Source: Mucilaginibacter empetricola (GTDB taxonomy: Bacteria; Bacteroidota; Bacteroidia; Sphingobacteriales; Sphingobacteriaceae). Taken from it: a stretch of DNA of 64,000 bases. The position numbers were made by a program, and so were the translations under genes. The DNA is taken from NCBI RefSeq assembly GCF_024808665.1, contig NZ_JANUBZ010000005.1, forward strand, positions 248,001 to 312,000, given 5' to 3'. Position 1 is the stretch's first letter, and the number at the start of each line of letters is the position of its first letter. The notes beneath the pieces were generated by a model. It did not search any database, was not told where the DNA came from, and was given only the letters and a program-made list of their open reading frames with translations. Positions 54,396 through 62,742 of the stretch are shown one piece after another.

Positions 54396-55310
54396 ATGCA
54401 AAACCTTGCACCCATAGCTTTATTTGTTTATAACCGCCCTGAACATACCAGGCGTACAATTAGTTATCTTCAGAAGAATTTGCTGGCGGAAGATTCGCGG
54501 TTGTTTATTTATGCCGACGCCGCAAAAACAGATATCGACAAAACCAAAGTGGATCAGGTACGACAATTGATAAAGGGAGTTACCGGTTTTAAATCGGTAA
54601 AAATAATTATGCGTGCGCAAAATCTGGGGCTGGCTGATTCTATTATCAGCGGAGTTACGGAACTGGTGAATCAATACGGTAAAGTTATCGTTTTTGAGGA
54701 TGATATGCTTTCGTCGCCTTATACGCTGGAATACTTTAACGAAGCACTGGCGCGATATAATAGTGAAGAAAAGGTGATGCATATAGGTGCTTACATGTAT
54801 AATATTGAACACGAAAATTTGCATGAAACCTTCTTTTTCAGAGCGGCAACCAGCTGGGGATGGGCAACCTGGGACAGAGCATGGAAAGAATTTGAGCCAG
54901 ATGTTGACGTATTACTGAAACAGTTTGACTCCAAAAAAATAAACCAGTTCTCTATTGAGGGAACTATGAATTTCTGGAAGCAACTGGAGGGGTTTAAAGC
55001 TGGTAAAAATAACTCATGGGCCATACGCTGGTATGCCTCTATATTTTTAAAAGGTGGGTTAACCCTCAATCCCGCTATTTCGCTGGTTCATAACATAGGA
55101 AACGATGGCAGCGGTGTGCATTCTCAAAAGGAAAGTACTTATAATGTGCAATTGGCAAAAAAGGCGATTAAGCAATTCCCATCCGAAATTAAGGAGAATG
55201 AGGAAGCTTACAAGGCTATACGAAGCTTTCTTAAAAACAGAAAAGGAACTTTACTGCAAAGAGGGTTTCGATTTATAAACCAGCTTAAAGTAAAATATTC
55301 CGGTAAATAG
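54396..55310 (+). CDS. Glycosyltransferase, GNT-I/GT2-like
   Basis: A 304-residue GT-A fold enzyme. APIALFVYNRPEHTRRTI opens it, the metal-binding motif is FEDDM (about 103-107), and ATSWGWATWDRAW is the aromatic-rich acceptor region found in Hyr1/GNT-I-like bacterial glycosyltransferases. It has no signal peptide and acts in the cytoplasm on a lipid-linked or nucleotide sugar. It follows the methyltransferase after 11 bases and probably shares its transcript. Confidence 0.88.
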   Translation: MQNLAPIALFVYNRPEHTRRTISYLQKNLLAEDSRLFIYADAAKTDIDKTKVDQVRQLIKGVTGFKSVKIIMRAQNLGLADSIISGVTELVNQYGKVIVFEDDMLSSPYTLEYFNEALARYNSEEKVMHIGAYMYNIEHENLHETFFFRAATSWGWATWDRAWKEFEPDVDVLLKQFDSKKINQFSIEGTMNFWKQLEGFKAGKNNSWAIRWYASIFLKGGLTLNPAISLVHNIGNDGSGVHSQKESTYNVQLAKKAIKQFPSEIKENEEAYKAIRSFLKNRKGTLLQRGFRFINQLKVKYSGK

Positions 55311-55771
55311 CGCTGTATATCTATTATGTGCCTTCTATGGGCATTCATTGGCTCCCAATAAATTATTAGTTACCTCTTATATTTTTGTATTGCTGCGCCC
55401 GTATTACAAACTACTTTTTGGTGAATTAATATTCAGCCGGATGATAACTGTTAATACCCTCCTCATTATACTCAACATTTAAAATAAACTAACAAAGTAT
55501 TCAACCTGTTTGCCTATTTGGTCGTTACCATGCTAACGTTTGTATATAGAATACACCTGTTGGTGTAATATATATTAATTTAATATTAAATTAAATTTGT
55601 TTGGTGATTTAATCTTTAACTTCATTAAAATTAAATTACCTATGAGATAATATTATTAAAAGTGTCGAATCGGACATAGTGCCCGGTGAAACTATATAAT
55701 AGTTATAAACTAAGCTATTATAAGAAGCAACTTCCAAAATTTAGTTTAAACCCCAAAAACCTTTAATCATT
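55311..55771. other. 461-base intergenic region
   Basis: No open frame supported on either strand. It holds a perfect 20-bp AT palindrome TTAATTTAATATTAAATTAA at 55575-55594 overlapped by TAAATTTG (55592-55599), a -7 match, so the promoter of the next gene may lie here with a leader of about 165 bases. No -33 TTG stands at the right distance. The rest is plain AT-rich sequence. Confidence 0.5.
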
Positions 55772-57370
55772 ATGAAATTTAACAATTCCGCATTAATAGG
55801 AGTTATAACATTGGCGATAACAGTTATAGCCGGTTGTAAAAAGCAAGATTTGCAAGCAACAAAAAATTCCACACCAATTAATAAAAGCAATCTTTCTCTT
55901 GTACCGGGTGTAGGTTATGTGCCACAAAATCAGGTTCATATTATTGAAGCTGGAAATCAATTGACAGTAAAGAATGGACATATTCTTAAAGTGGAAAAAG
56001 CAAGTGGTAAATTAGTAGAAGACTTCGGTGCCATTCAAATTGGCAGCTTAAACAGAAGCGTTAACAGTGGTACAACTAACTCTCAGCAAAGAAATTTATC
56101 ATCAAAACCTGGAAGTATTTCTGGTGCTAACCCCAATTGGATAACATGGGCTCAATGGACAAATACTGGCTCACAACCAATCAATTATTTTTCAACTACA
56201 TGGTCAGTGCCTACTGCTCCTACAAGCAATGATGGACAAACACTTTTTATATTTAATGGGTTGGAAACTACTTCAGGTTCAGATATATTGCAGCCGGTTT
56301 TACAGTGGGGAACTTCGGCTGCGGGCGGCGGAAGCTACTGGGCTATTGCCAACTGGTTTGTTGCTTCCGGATTTTATGCAGTACAAATGCCATTAATCAC
56401 CGTATCTGCACATACTTCATTGCAAGGTATAATGACATATACCGGGCAACAAGCCGGTAGCGGATCATACGACTATACGTCTTCATTTTCCGGGTATTCA
56501 AATGCTTTAACCCTTGTTGACGGTGGTTCTGTTGATATATCAAGTGGCACAACGCCATATGTTCCACTACAAACTACAACTGTCGAAACCCTCGAAGCAT
56601 ATAGTTCAAGCGGAGGTACGCCTGTATCGCCCTCAGATTATCCACCCGATTTTGATGTGGCAATGACAAATATACAGGGTCAAACAGCAAGCGGCAATGT
56701 GTCCTTTAGCTGGTTGGCGCAAAATAACGTTACCGGCTTTGGCCAGCAAGCGGTAGTAGTTAGCAACAGCTCACCCGGTGGTGAGGTTGACCTTTATTTC
56801 AGTACGCCGATAGCTGAAATTGATATGTCGTTAAATGATTCTACTTATTACTGGTCAAAACTGGGTACGGTAACTTCAGGAACCACAACCAATTATCTTG
56901 CTTACCGGTCTCAGGCTGCTTACACCTTGCCAACAGGAGAAACACCCAACAGTATAATCGGCGTAGCTATAGCCAGTAATAATTGGTGTTATTACTACTA
57001 TTCTGATGGAAAAATGTCAGTTGGTACGTCGGTAAACGCAAGTTATCATTCAGGGCTTGCCAGTTACTCATTACCATCGGGTGAAACGGTTGCCAATATT
57101 TTATCAATATCAATAGCTAAGAATAGTAATAATGTTTATACATGGTATAAAGATGGTACTGCTTCAGTAGGCAGCTTCACAAGCTTGGGATCAGTACGAT
57201 CGCCATATGCTTATACAGTTGCTGCAGGTGAAACCATTTCTAACGTAGTTGGAATTGCGATAGCAGGAACAGACAGTCACGTGTTTGCCTGGTATAAAGA
57301 TCTAAAAGTATCAGAAGGCGATTCTAATCAGTTTGATTACTATGCCGGAACGATAAGCGCTTCTTTTTAA
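55772..57370 (+). CDS. Lipoprotein, G1-peptidase-like domain plus C-terminal repeats
   Basis: A 532-residue lipoprotein, lipobox VIAGC with C22. Residues about 130-345 resemble glutamic (eqolisin, G1) peptidases: TTWSVPTAP, GLETTSGSDILQPVLQWG (candidate Gln) and TTVETLEAYSS (candidate Glu). That assignment is tentative and rests on motif spacing seen by eye. The C-terminal part has three units of about 50 residues, each with GET..I..IAIA followed by WYKDGTASVGS-like sequence (about 385-420, 437-470 and 490-520), as in propeller-like lectin repeats. Alone on its transcript, ended by a strong terminator. Confidence 0.65.
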   Translation: MKFNNSALIGVITLAITVIAGCKKQDLQATKNSTPINKSNLSLVPGVGYVPQNQVHIIEAGNQLTVKNGHILKVEKASGKLVEDFGAIQIGSLNRSVNSGTTNSQQRNLSSKPGSISGANPNWITWAQWTNTGSQPINYFSTTWSVPTAPTSNDGQTLFIFNGLETTSGSDILQPVLQWGTSAAGGGSYWAIANWFVASGFYAVQMPLITVSAHTSLQGIMTYTGQQAGSGSYDYTSSFSGYSNALTLVDGGSVDISSGTTPYVPLQTTTVETLEAYSSSGGTPVSPSDYPPDFDVAMTNIQGQTASGNVSFSWLAQNNVTGFGQQAVVVSNSSPGGEVDLYFSTPIAEIDMSLNDSTYYWSKLGTVTSGTTTNYLAYRSQAAYTLPTGETPNSIIGVAIASNNWCYYYYSDGKMSVGTSVNASYHSGLASYSLPSGETVANILSISIAKNSNNVYTWYKDGTASVGSFTSLGSVRSPYAYTVAAGETISNVVGIAIAGTDSHVFAWYKDLKVSEGDSNQFDYYAGTISASF

Positions 57371-57389
57371 ATATTGCAGATGTTTTTTT

Positions 57390-57418
57390 CAGACTGGCTA
57401 TAAAAAATAGCCAGTCTG
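57390..57418 (+). terminator. Terminator after G1-like lipoprotein gene
   Basis: Perfect 11-bp arms (CAGACTGGCTA and complement) with a 7-base A-rich loop, followed by TTTTATTTT. Confidence 0.85.
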
Positions 57419-57553
57419 TTTTATTTTATAAAAACGGTAAGGCTATTTAATATAAAGATGGCTACGTTTTGCAAAATAGTTGCAGGTAAAATATCAGCCC
57501 AAAAATAACTGAGCCGACTCCTTATCATTTTTTAATGAAATGAATTTTAATCC

Positions 57554-59053
57554 TTAATTTAAATACTTGGATCGTAACACGTTAATCTGAGCTGTTATAT
57601 CATTTATTTGAGGTCGATACTTATAGTGATCTTGCTCCTTAAACTCCAGATAAAGCAAATTATAATACTGGCAATAAAGATTAATGATTTTTGCCTGTGC
57701 CAGTGCTCTTTTTTTCCTATCGTGAGGTAGCTTAAAATTGGTTAATTCCACAGCCATTTTTTTCAATTCGGCAACGTGAGGAAGCCCCCTTTTTTCCATC
57801 GAGTCTAATTTAACCTGCCTGTCTGAGCTTTCTCCATAAAAGTCGTTGTTAATTTCGTTACTCGTAACGTCAAATTTTTGAATTAATGCTTCATATTCTT
57901 TTACCTGGTAATGAGGCATAAACACCACCCCATAAGAAACGAATGCGACTGTCAATAATAATCCGGAAAAAGCAATCCCCCATTTTTTTATAAACAGATT
58001 CTTTTGATTAAATCCCCAATAGGCTATCCATCCCAAAATATAACCTGATAGGAGCCCCCCAAAGTGCGCCGCGTGATCAATACCCTCTCCAACGGGGATG
58101 ATATTGATACCGACAGTTATAGCTGTGCTGATCAACAATGCCTTGCGGGCACTGCGTTCATAAAAATTGGTACTCAGCAAAGCAAGCAATATTCCAAATA
58201 AACCAAATATTGCTCCGGATGCGCCGGCGCTGATTTCGGTGGAATGCCACATTACCGAAAACATACTTGATATGACGCCGGTAAATAGAAACATCATCAA
58301 AAAATTCCATTTACCCAGTTTATATTCAATCAGCGATCCAACATAAACCAATACGATCATATTAAGTGCCAGATGCAGGAAATAGAAATGCAGGAAGATG
58401 CTGGTAAAAAGCCGCCAAACTTCTCCGTTAAGAACATGTGTGCGATTATTGAAACCGAGCAGCATGTAAATTTTTTCGCTGGTATCATCGCCAACGTTGT
58501 TTTTAAACAAGAGTTTGGGTAAAATAACAAACGCCGCTGATGTTAATATAAATATCAGTGTGTTTACAATTACCAATAAAGGTGTTACAATATATTTTTT
58601 GCGTGGAATAATAGGCGAAAAGAAGCCACGAAGCTGTTCTTTCCCCGCCATTGGTGGATCGCTGAGATTTAAAAACTGATTTTCCGGAACTGCATCCATT
58701 AACTCCTGGGTGGTTTGTTCCAGGTTTTGCTGTAACTGATACTCAGCAACGGTAATTTCACCTAAAAGCAGATCAAGGTTTTTCTTGTTTTTTCCGTAAT
58801 CAGTAAACAGACCTTGATAGCCTACACACTCGCTTTTAATTACGATAGTATTCCCTTTTAATCGGGCAGAAACTTCTTCTGAGTAAGATGCCCACGAGAT
58901 AGGGGTGTAGGCTATTATACCATCATGATCAAAATAACCAATGTCCCAACCCTGGTTGAGCATAGACTGGTATAGTAAAGCAAAATAGTGGTCTGAGTTA
59001 TAATCTTCTAGAGGTATAGTTATTATTTTATTGGGAGATATTCCTCCGGCCAT
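57554..59053 (-). CDS. Rhomboid family intramembrane serine protease
   Basis: A 499-residue protein. Residues 1-150 are a cytoplasmic domain without recognised family (it may bind the membrane or a partner), then a first helix (about 158-182), and the rhomboid core with catalytic S279 (GASGAIFG) and H330 (DHAAHFGGLLSG). The WR motif EVWRLFTSIFLH and the LHLALNM helix are intact, so activity is likely. A C-terminal tail of about 130 residues follows. Substrates are unknown. Confidence 0.9.
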   Translation of the reverse strand: MAGGISPNKIITIPLEDYNSDHYFALLYQSMLNQGWDIGYFDHDGIIAYTPISWASYSEEVSARLKGNTIVIKSECVGYQGLFTDYGKNKKNLDLLLGEITVAEYQLQQNLEQTTQELMDAVPENQFLNLSDPPMAGKEQLRGFFSPIIPRKKYIVTPLLVIVNTLIFILTSAAFVILPKLLFKNNVGDDTSEKIYMLLGFNNRTHVLNGEVWRLFTSIFLHFYFLHLALNMIVLVYVGSLIEYKLGKWNFLMMFLFTGVISSMFSVMWHSTEISAGASGAIFGLFGILLALLSTNFYERSARKALLISTAITVGINIIPVGEGIDHAAHFGGLLSGYILGWIAYWGFNQKNLFIKKWGIAFSGLLLTVAFVSYGVVFMPHYQVKEYEALIQKFDVTSNEINNDFYGESSDRQVKLDSMEKRGLPHVAELKKMAVELTNFKLPHDRKKRALAQAKIINLYCQYYNLLYLEFKEQDHYKYRPQINDITAQINVLRSKYLN

Positions 59054-59097
59054 AGTTGTGATTTGTCTGGTTGCAGCAGCAATATAATATATATTCC

Positions 59098-59841
59098 TTA
59101 CTTCACCGCTTTCACCACAATATATGGAGATAATGTTTTATTAGGGAATGGTATAATCTTCGCCAGCTTCACCATCCACCAAACAGCCTTAACAAAAGCT
59201 TTTGTCATTGTGCCTTGTTCTGATTTATTCTCTAGCCATACGGTAAATTTGCCGTGGTAATAGGTTTCTATATCTGCTAAGCCTAAATCTTTGCAGCATT
59301 TGGCAAGTAATTGCAGGTCCATGCTGTTGATATTGTGCTTATCGTAATTCTCCTTGTCAAATTTGCGTTGTATCCAGCCGTTAATGCCCTTGAAGTTGGG
59401 CAAGGTGATAAACAGAACACCGCCAGGTTTTAAAAACTGTAAATGCGTTTCAACAATGGCTTTGGTATCATTAAAATGTTCTATCAAACCAAAAGATAAA
59501 ACCATGTCGTAAGGCGTCGCAGGTTTGTATTCAAAAAGATCGGCCTCAATAATATTAATATCGCCGGGTTTAAGTCCGTTTTTTTCTAACAACTGGTTGA
59601 TCAACCCCTCATGTATAAAATAATCAAATAGCGTAGTATCCAGGTGCTCATATTTTTTTAAATAGGTAGCATAATAGCCAGGAAATCCACCCAATTCAAT
59701 GGCGTTTTTTATTTGTTTTTCAGCGATAAGCTTTGCCAATATATCACCAAAAACATAATTGGGTTTAATATAAAATATCAGTTTTTTTCTTGACTCCCAA
59801 AAAGCTTTCCAAAATGACCGGTCTGTTAAATTCTGTTCCAT
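59098..59841 (-). CDS. SAM-dependent methyltransferase
   Basis: A 247-residue class I methyltransferase. AIELGGFPGYYATYLKKY is the cofactor motif, NIIEADLFEY is post II, and DMVLSFGLIEHFNDTKAIV and LKPGGVLFITLPNFKG are the following strands. It lies between the rhomboid and the acetyltransferase genes on the minus strand, after a hairpin block. Probably acts on a sugar or lipid in the surface-glycan pathway, by context. Confidence 0.88.
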   Translation of the reverse strand: MEQNLTDRSFWKAFWESRKKLIFYIKPNYVFGDILAKLIAEKQIKNAIELGGFPGYYATYLKKYEHLDTTLFDYFIHEGLINQLLEKNGLKPGDINIIEADLFEYKPATPYDMVLSFGLIEHFNDTKAIVETHLQFLKPGGVLFITLPNFKGINGWIQRKFDKENYDKHNINSMDLQLLAKCCKDLGLADIETYYHGKFTVWLENKSEQGTMTKAFVKAVWWMVKLAKIIPFPNKTLSPYIVVKAVK

Positions 59842-59880
59842 TAATAATTTATCCTGCTTTTTATCAGGTTGATCTTTTAT

Positions 59881-60031
59881 CTATTTATTTTCTAAAATAT
59901 TTTACTTTCTGCCCCAGTTGGTGCTGTCACCAATTGGCAACACACGGCTTGTATAGAGCATAGCATCGCGGTTTGTTGGTGACAACACCAACAAAGGCAG
60001 CTGATCTGTTTGCTACTTATTTTCTAAAATA
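59881..60031. repeat. Hairpin doublet flanked by 19-bp direct repeats
   Basis: Two hairpins, 59914-59937 (CCAGTTGGTG, loop CTGT) and 59972-59995 (TTTGTTGGTG, loop ACAA), stand between two copies of CTAYTTATTTTCTAAAATA at 59881-59899 and 60013-60031 (one mismatch). The right copy is the last six codons and stop of the acetyltransferase gene; the left copy repeats the same codons (ILENK, stop) outside the gene. It looks like an inserted element with a duplicated target, or a duplicated gene end. Confidence 0.75.
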
Positions 60032-60516
60032 CGGGCCGGGTTTCCAACCGCTACGCTGTTGGACGGAATGTTTTTAACCACAACACTCCCTGCGCCTATA
60101 ATTACGTTATCGCCAATGGTGATATCACCAATAATACAAACATTAGCGCCAATATCCACATTATTACCAATTCGCGGACTATTGCTGAATGTACCATCGG
60201 CCAATTTTTTGTGCCCAATGGTTGTTGAGTTTCGTAGTATGCAGTTTTCGCCAATGATTACACCCTTATTTACTACCAATGCCTGGCCATGGTAAAGGGA
60301 CAAACCCTTTCCGATAGTAAGTTTACGCGGTAACTCAATCCCTAAATGCCACTCCACAAAAAAGCGATAAAGCATAAAGTAAGGAAAAAATATAATTTTG
60401 GTAATGGTGTAACGGTTAAAAAACTGTACCAAACGAAATAAAAATAAAACTAACTGCGCTTTAAAATTTTGCCGGTTGGCACTCCAGTCCTGGAATAAAT
60501 AAGCAAAAAAGTTCAT
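60013..60516 (-). CDS. Hexapeptide acetyltransferase (serine acetyltransferase-like)
   Basis: A 167-residue left-handed beta-helix acyltransferase. An N-terminal amphipathic region (about 15-50) precedes hexapeptide repeats (IGENCILRNSTTIGH, NVDIGANVCIIGDITIGDNVIIGAGSVVVKNIPSNSVAVGNPA). CysE- and WcaB-like enzymes have this form; the surrounding glycosyltransferases favour acetylation of a polysaccharide and not serine. Its final codons are duplicated downstream of a hairpin element. Confidence 0.9.
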   Translation of the reverse strand: MNFFAYLFQDWSANRQNFKAQLVLFLFRLVQFFNRYTITKIIFFPYFMLYRFFVEWHLGIELPRKLTIGKGLSLYHGQALVVNKGVIIGENCILRNSTTIGHKKLADGTFSNSPRIGNNVDIGANVCIIGDITIGDNVIIGAGSVVVKNIPSNSVAVGNPARILENK

Positions 60517-60640
60517 GTTTTAAATTACACATTTTTTTTGTTACGCTGATGATCGCAACAGCCCGCAATTACAGGCGCTTCAAAAGTAAAGTTTTCATTT
60601 AAGATTTGTTATAATTGCCGATATAAATAGCACCGCCAAA

Positions 60641-61912
60641 ATGAAAGTAACATTAATTAATACAGCCGATGCTGGGGGCGGTGCACCTGCGGCCTGTATG
60701 CGGTTATTAAAGGCACTTGAGCTAAAGCAGGTAGATGTAAAGCTACAGGTGCAGGAAAAGAAAACAACAGAGCCAAGGGTTAAAATTATTGGCGACGATT
60801 TTTTAACCAAACTCAGAATCCGGTTTAATTTTTTGTACGAGAGGCTGCCTTTTATATGGTTCAAGGCGAAAGAGAAATCGTTGCGTTTTGCATTCTCGAC
60901 GGCTGATGCGGGTATCGATATCACTAATCAGCCTGCCGTGCTGGATGCCGATATTTTACATCTTCATTGGACAAACAGTGGCTACCTGTCTATCAATAAT
61001 CTGAAAAAACTAATTGAAACAGGCAAACCCATAGTATGGACGCTGCACGACATGTGGGCCTTTACCGGAGGCTGCCATTATGCCGGCGACTGTGATCATT
61101 TTACAAATCAGTGTGGCAATTGCTGGATGCTGCGCGATGCCGGCGATAAGGATATATCTTTTGATGGATGGTTGAGGAAAATGGATATGCTGGGCGCAGC
61201 AAAAAATATAGTTTTTGTAACCTGTAGTAACTGGCTGGCAGATGTGGCACGAACAAGCTCATTATTAAAAAACTTCCGCATTCAAGCTATCCCAAATCCC
61301 ATCGATATCGAAATTTTCTCGCCCAAAAACGTAACAGACACACGTGCGAAATGGAACATTGATCCAAAAGCAAAAATAATTTTGTTTGGGGCGGCTAATA
61401 TACTCGATAGGCGCAAAGGGATTACTTACCTGGTGGATGCTCTGCATCGGCTTAAAAATAATTACGCTGATACAGGGAATATTGAAATAGTGATATTCGG
61501 AAAAAATAAGTCTTTTGATGTGACGCAGCTTCCCTTTAAGGTACACGCACTCGACATAATTACCTCACAGAATGATCTGGCCGAGCTTTATAGCCTGGCA
61601 GACGTGTTTGTATCTCCAGCTATAGAAGATAACCTGCCCAATACCATTATGGAAGCCCTGGCCTGCGGAACGCCCGTAGTGGCTTTTAATACCGGCGGCA
61701 TACCCGATATGGTTGAAAACATGAAGAATGGTTACCTCGCCGAATTTAAATCATCAGCAGATTTTGCAAAAGGTATTAATTATGTTTTAACCTTAGACAG
61801 AAAAGATGAGCTGGCAGCTAACGCCCGGAATAAAGTATTAACTACTTTTACAAATGAAATAGTAGCTACACAGTATATGGCAGTTTATCAATCAATATTG
61901 GGTAATGAGTAG
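60641..61912 (+). CDS. Glycosyltransferase family 4 (WcaC-like)
   Basis: A 423-residue GT-B enzyme. The N-terminal GGGAPAACMRLLKAL loop and the segment LHDMWAFTGGCHYAGDCDHF (with a Cys-rich CGNCWML) match colanic-acid-type family 4 transferases. The donor-site motif EDNLPNTIMEALACGTPVVAFNTGGIPDMV is at about 328-357. It transfers a hexose to a lipid-linked glycan. Its stop overlaps the next gene by 8 bases. Confidence 0.93.
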   Translation: MKVTLINTADAGGGAPAACMRLLKALELKQVDVKLQVQEKKTTEPRVKIIGDDFLTKLRIRFNFLYERLPFIWFKAKEKSLRFAFSTADAGIDITNQPAVLDADILHLHWTNSGYLSINNLKKLIETGKPIVWTLHDMWAFTGGCHYAGDCDHFTNQCGNCWMLRDAGDKDISFDGWLRKMDMLGAAKNIVFVTCSNWLADVARTSSLLKNFRIQAIPNPIDIEIFSPKNVTDTRAKWNIDPKAKIILFGAANILDRRKGITYLVDALHRLKNNYADTGNIEIVIFGKNKSFDVTQLPFKVHALDIITSQNDLAELYSLADVFVSPAIEDNLPNTIMEALACGTPVVAFNTGGIPDMVENMKNGYLAEFKSSADFAKGINYVLTLDRKDELAANARNKVLTTFTNEIVATQYMAVYQSILGNE

Positions 61913-62663
61913 CAATAAACCAACGCTGTCAGTTATTACCGTTGTTTATAACAACGTGCGCGATATTGAGCGAACGATGCTATCTGTCATCAATCAAACT
62001 TATTCTTCTATTGAATACATCATCATTGATGGCTTGTCTAACGATGGCACACTTGATGTTATCAATAAATACAAAAACAAGGTAAGCCAATTCATTAGTG
62101 AAAAAGACGCGGGTATTTATGATGCCATGAATAAGGGGCTGGCCATGGCAACCGGCGACTATGTTATTTTTATGAACTCCGGCGATGAATTTTATGAGGC
62201 GGAAACTGTTGAGCAGGTTTTTGCTACGCATAACAATGCTGATATTTACTACGGTGAAACCGAAATGATTAATGATGAGGGTCGGAGTTTAGGTCAGCGC
62301 CGTCACAAAGCCCCTGGACAATTTACCTGGCGCGGGTTTAAATATGGAATGAGCATCAGCCATCAGGCTATTTATATCCGCAGGTCACTAACAGAAACGT
62401 ACGATAGCAGATATCAATTAAGTGCAGATATCGACTGGATTATCCACGCAGCAAAAAAGGCAACAACAGTAGTAAATGTAAACCGGTATGTTGCTAAATA
62501 TTTGGTAGGAGGGATGTCAAAAAACAAACACCGGCAAAGCCTGCTGGAGCGTTTTGATATTATGAAACGATACTATGGCTTAGTACCAACTGTTTTCAAC
62601 CACTTTATAATTACCTTTAATCTGGGCTGGTATTGGTTGAAGAACAGACGGACTAATGATTAA
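61905..62663 (+). CDS. Glycosyltransferase family 2 (WcaE-like)
   Basis: A 252-residue GT-A enzyme. SVITVVYNNVRDIERTMLSVINQTYSSIEYIIIDGLSNDGT is the classical start, and MNSGDEFY carries the metal-binding acid of the DxD region. It overlaps the family 4 gene by 8 bases, so the two are co-translated, and a terminator follows. It adds a sugar in the same repeat unit. Confidence 0.93.
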   Translation: MSSNKPTLSVITVVYNNVRDIERTMLSVINQTYSSIEYIIIDGLSNDGTLDVINKYKNKVSQFISEKDAGIYDAMNKGLAMATGDYVIFMNSGDEFYEAETVEQVFATHNNADIYYGETEMINDEGRSLGQRRHKAPGQFTWRGFKYGMSISHQAIYIRRSLTETYDSRYQLSADIDWIIHAAKKATTVVNVNRYVAKYLVGGMSKNKHRQSLLERFDIMKRYYGLVPTVFNHFIITFNLGWYWLKNRRTND

Positions 62664-62685
62664 TTAAACAGCTTGCAATAAAGTA

Positions 62686-62720
62686 AAAAGAGCGATGGGT
62701 TTAAAACTCATCGCTCTTTT
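62686..62720. terminator. Bidirectional terminator between GT2 gene and yfhO-like gene
   Basis: Stem AAAAGAGCGATG with complement CATCGCTCTTTT, extended by two more pairs, loop of about 7 bases, A and T runs at the ends, lying between convergent genes. Confidence 0.85.
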
Positions 62721-62742
62721 GTTTGTGCAGATATGCCTGGTG

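Noticed and set aside
59881..60031. Phage or integron attachment site
   Set aside because: Direct repeats flank only 113 bases, no tRNA or integrase is nearby, and hairpins favour a small repeat element.
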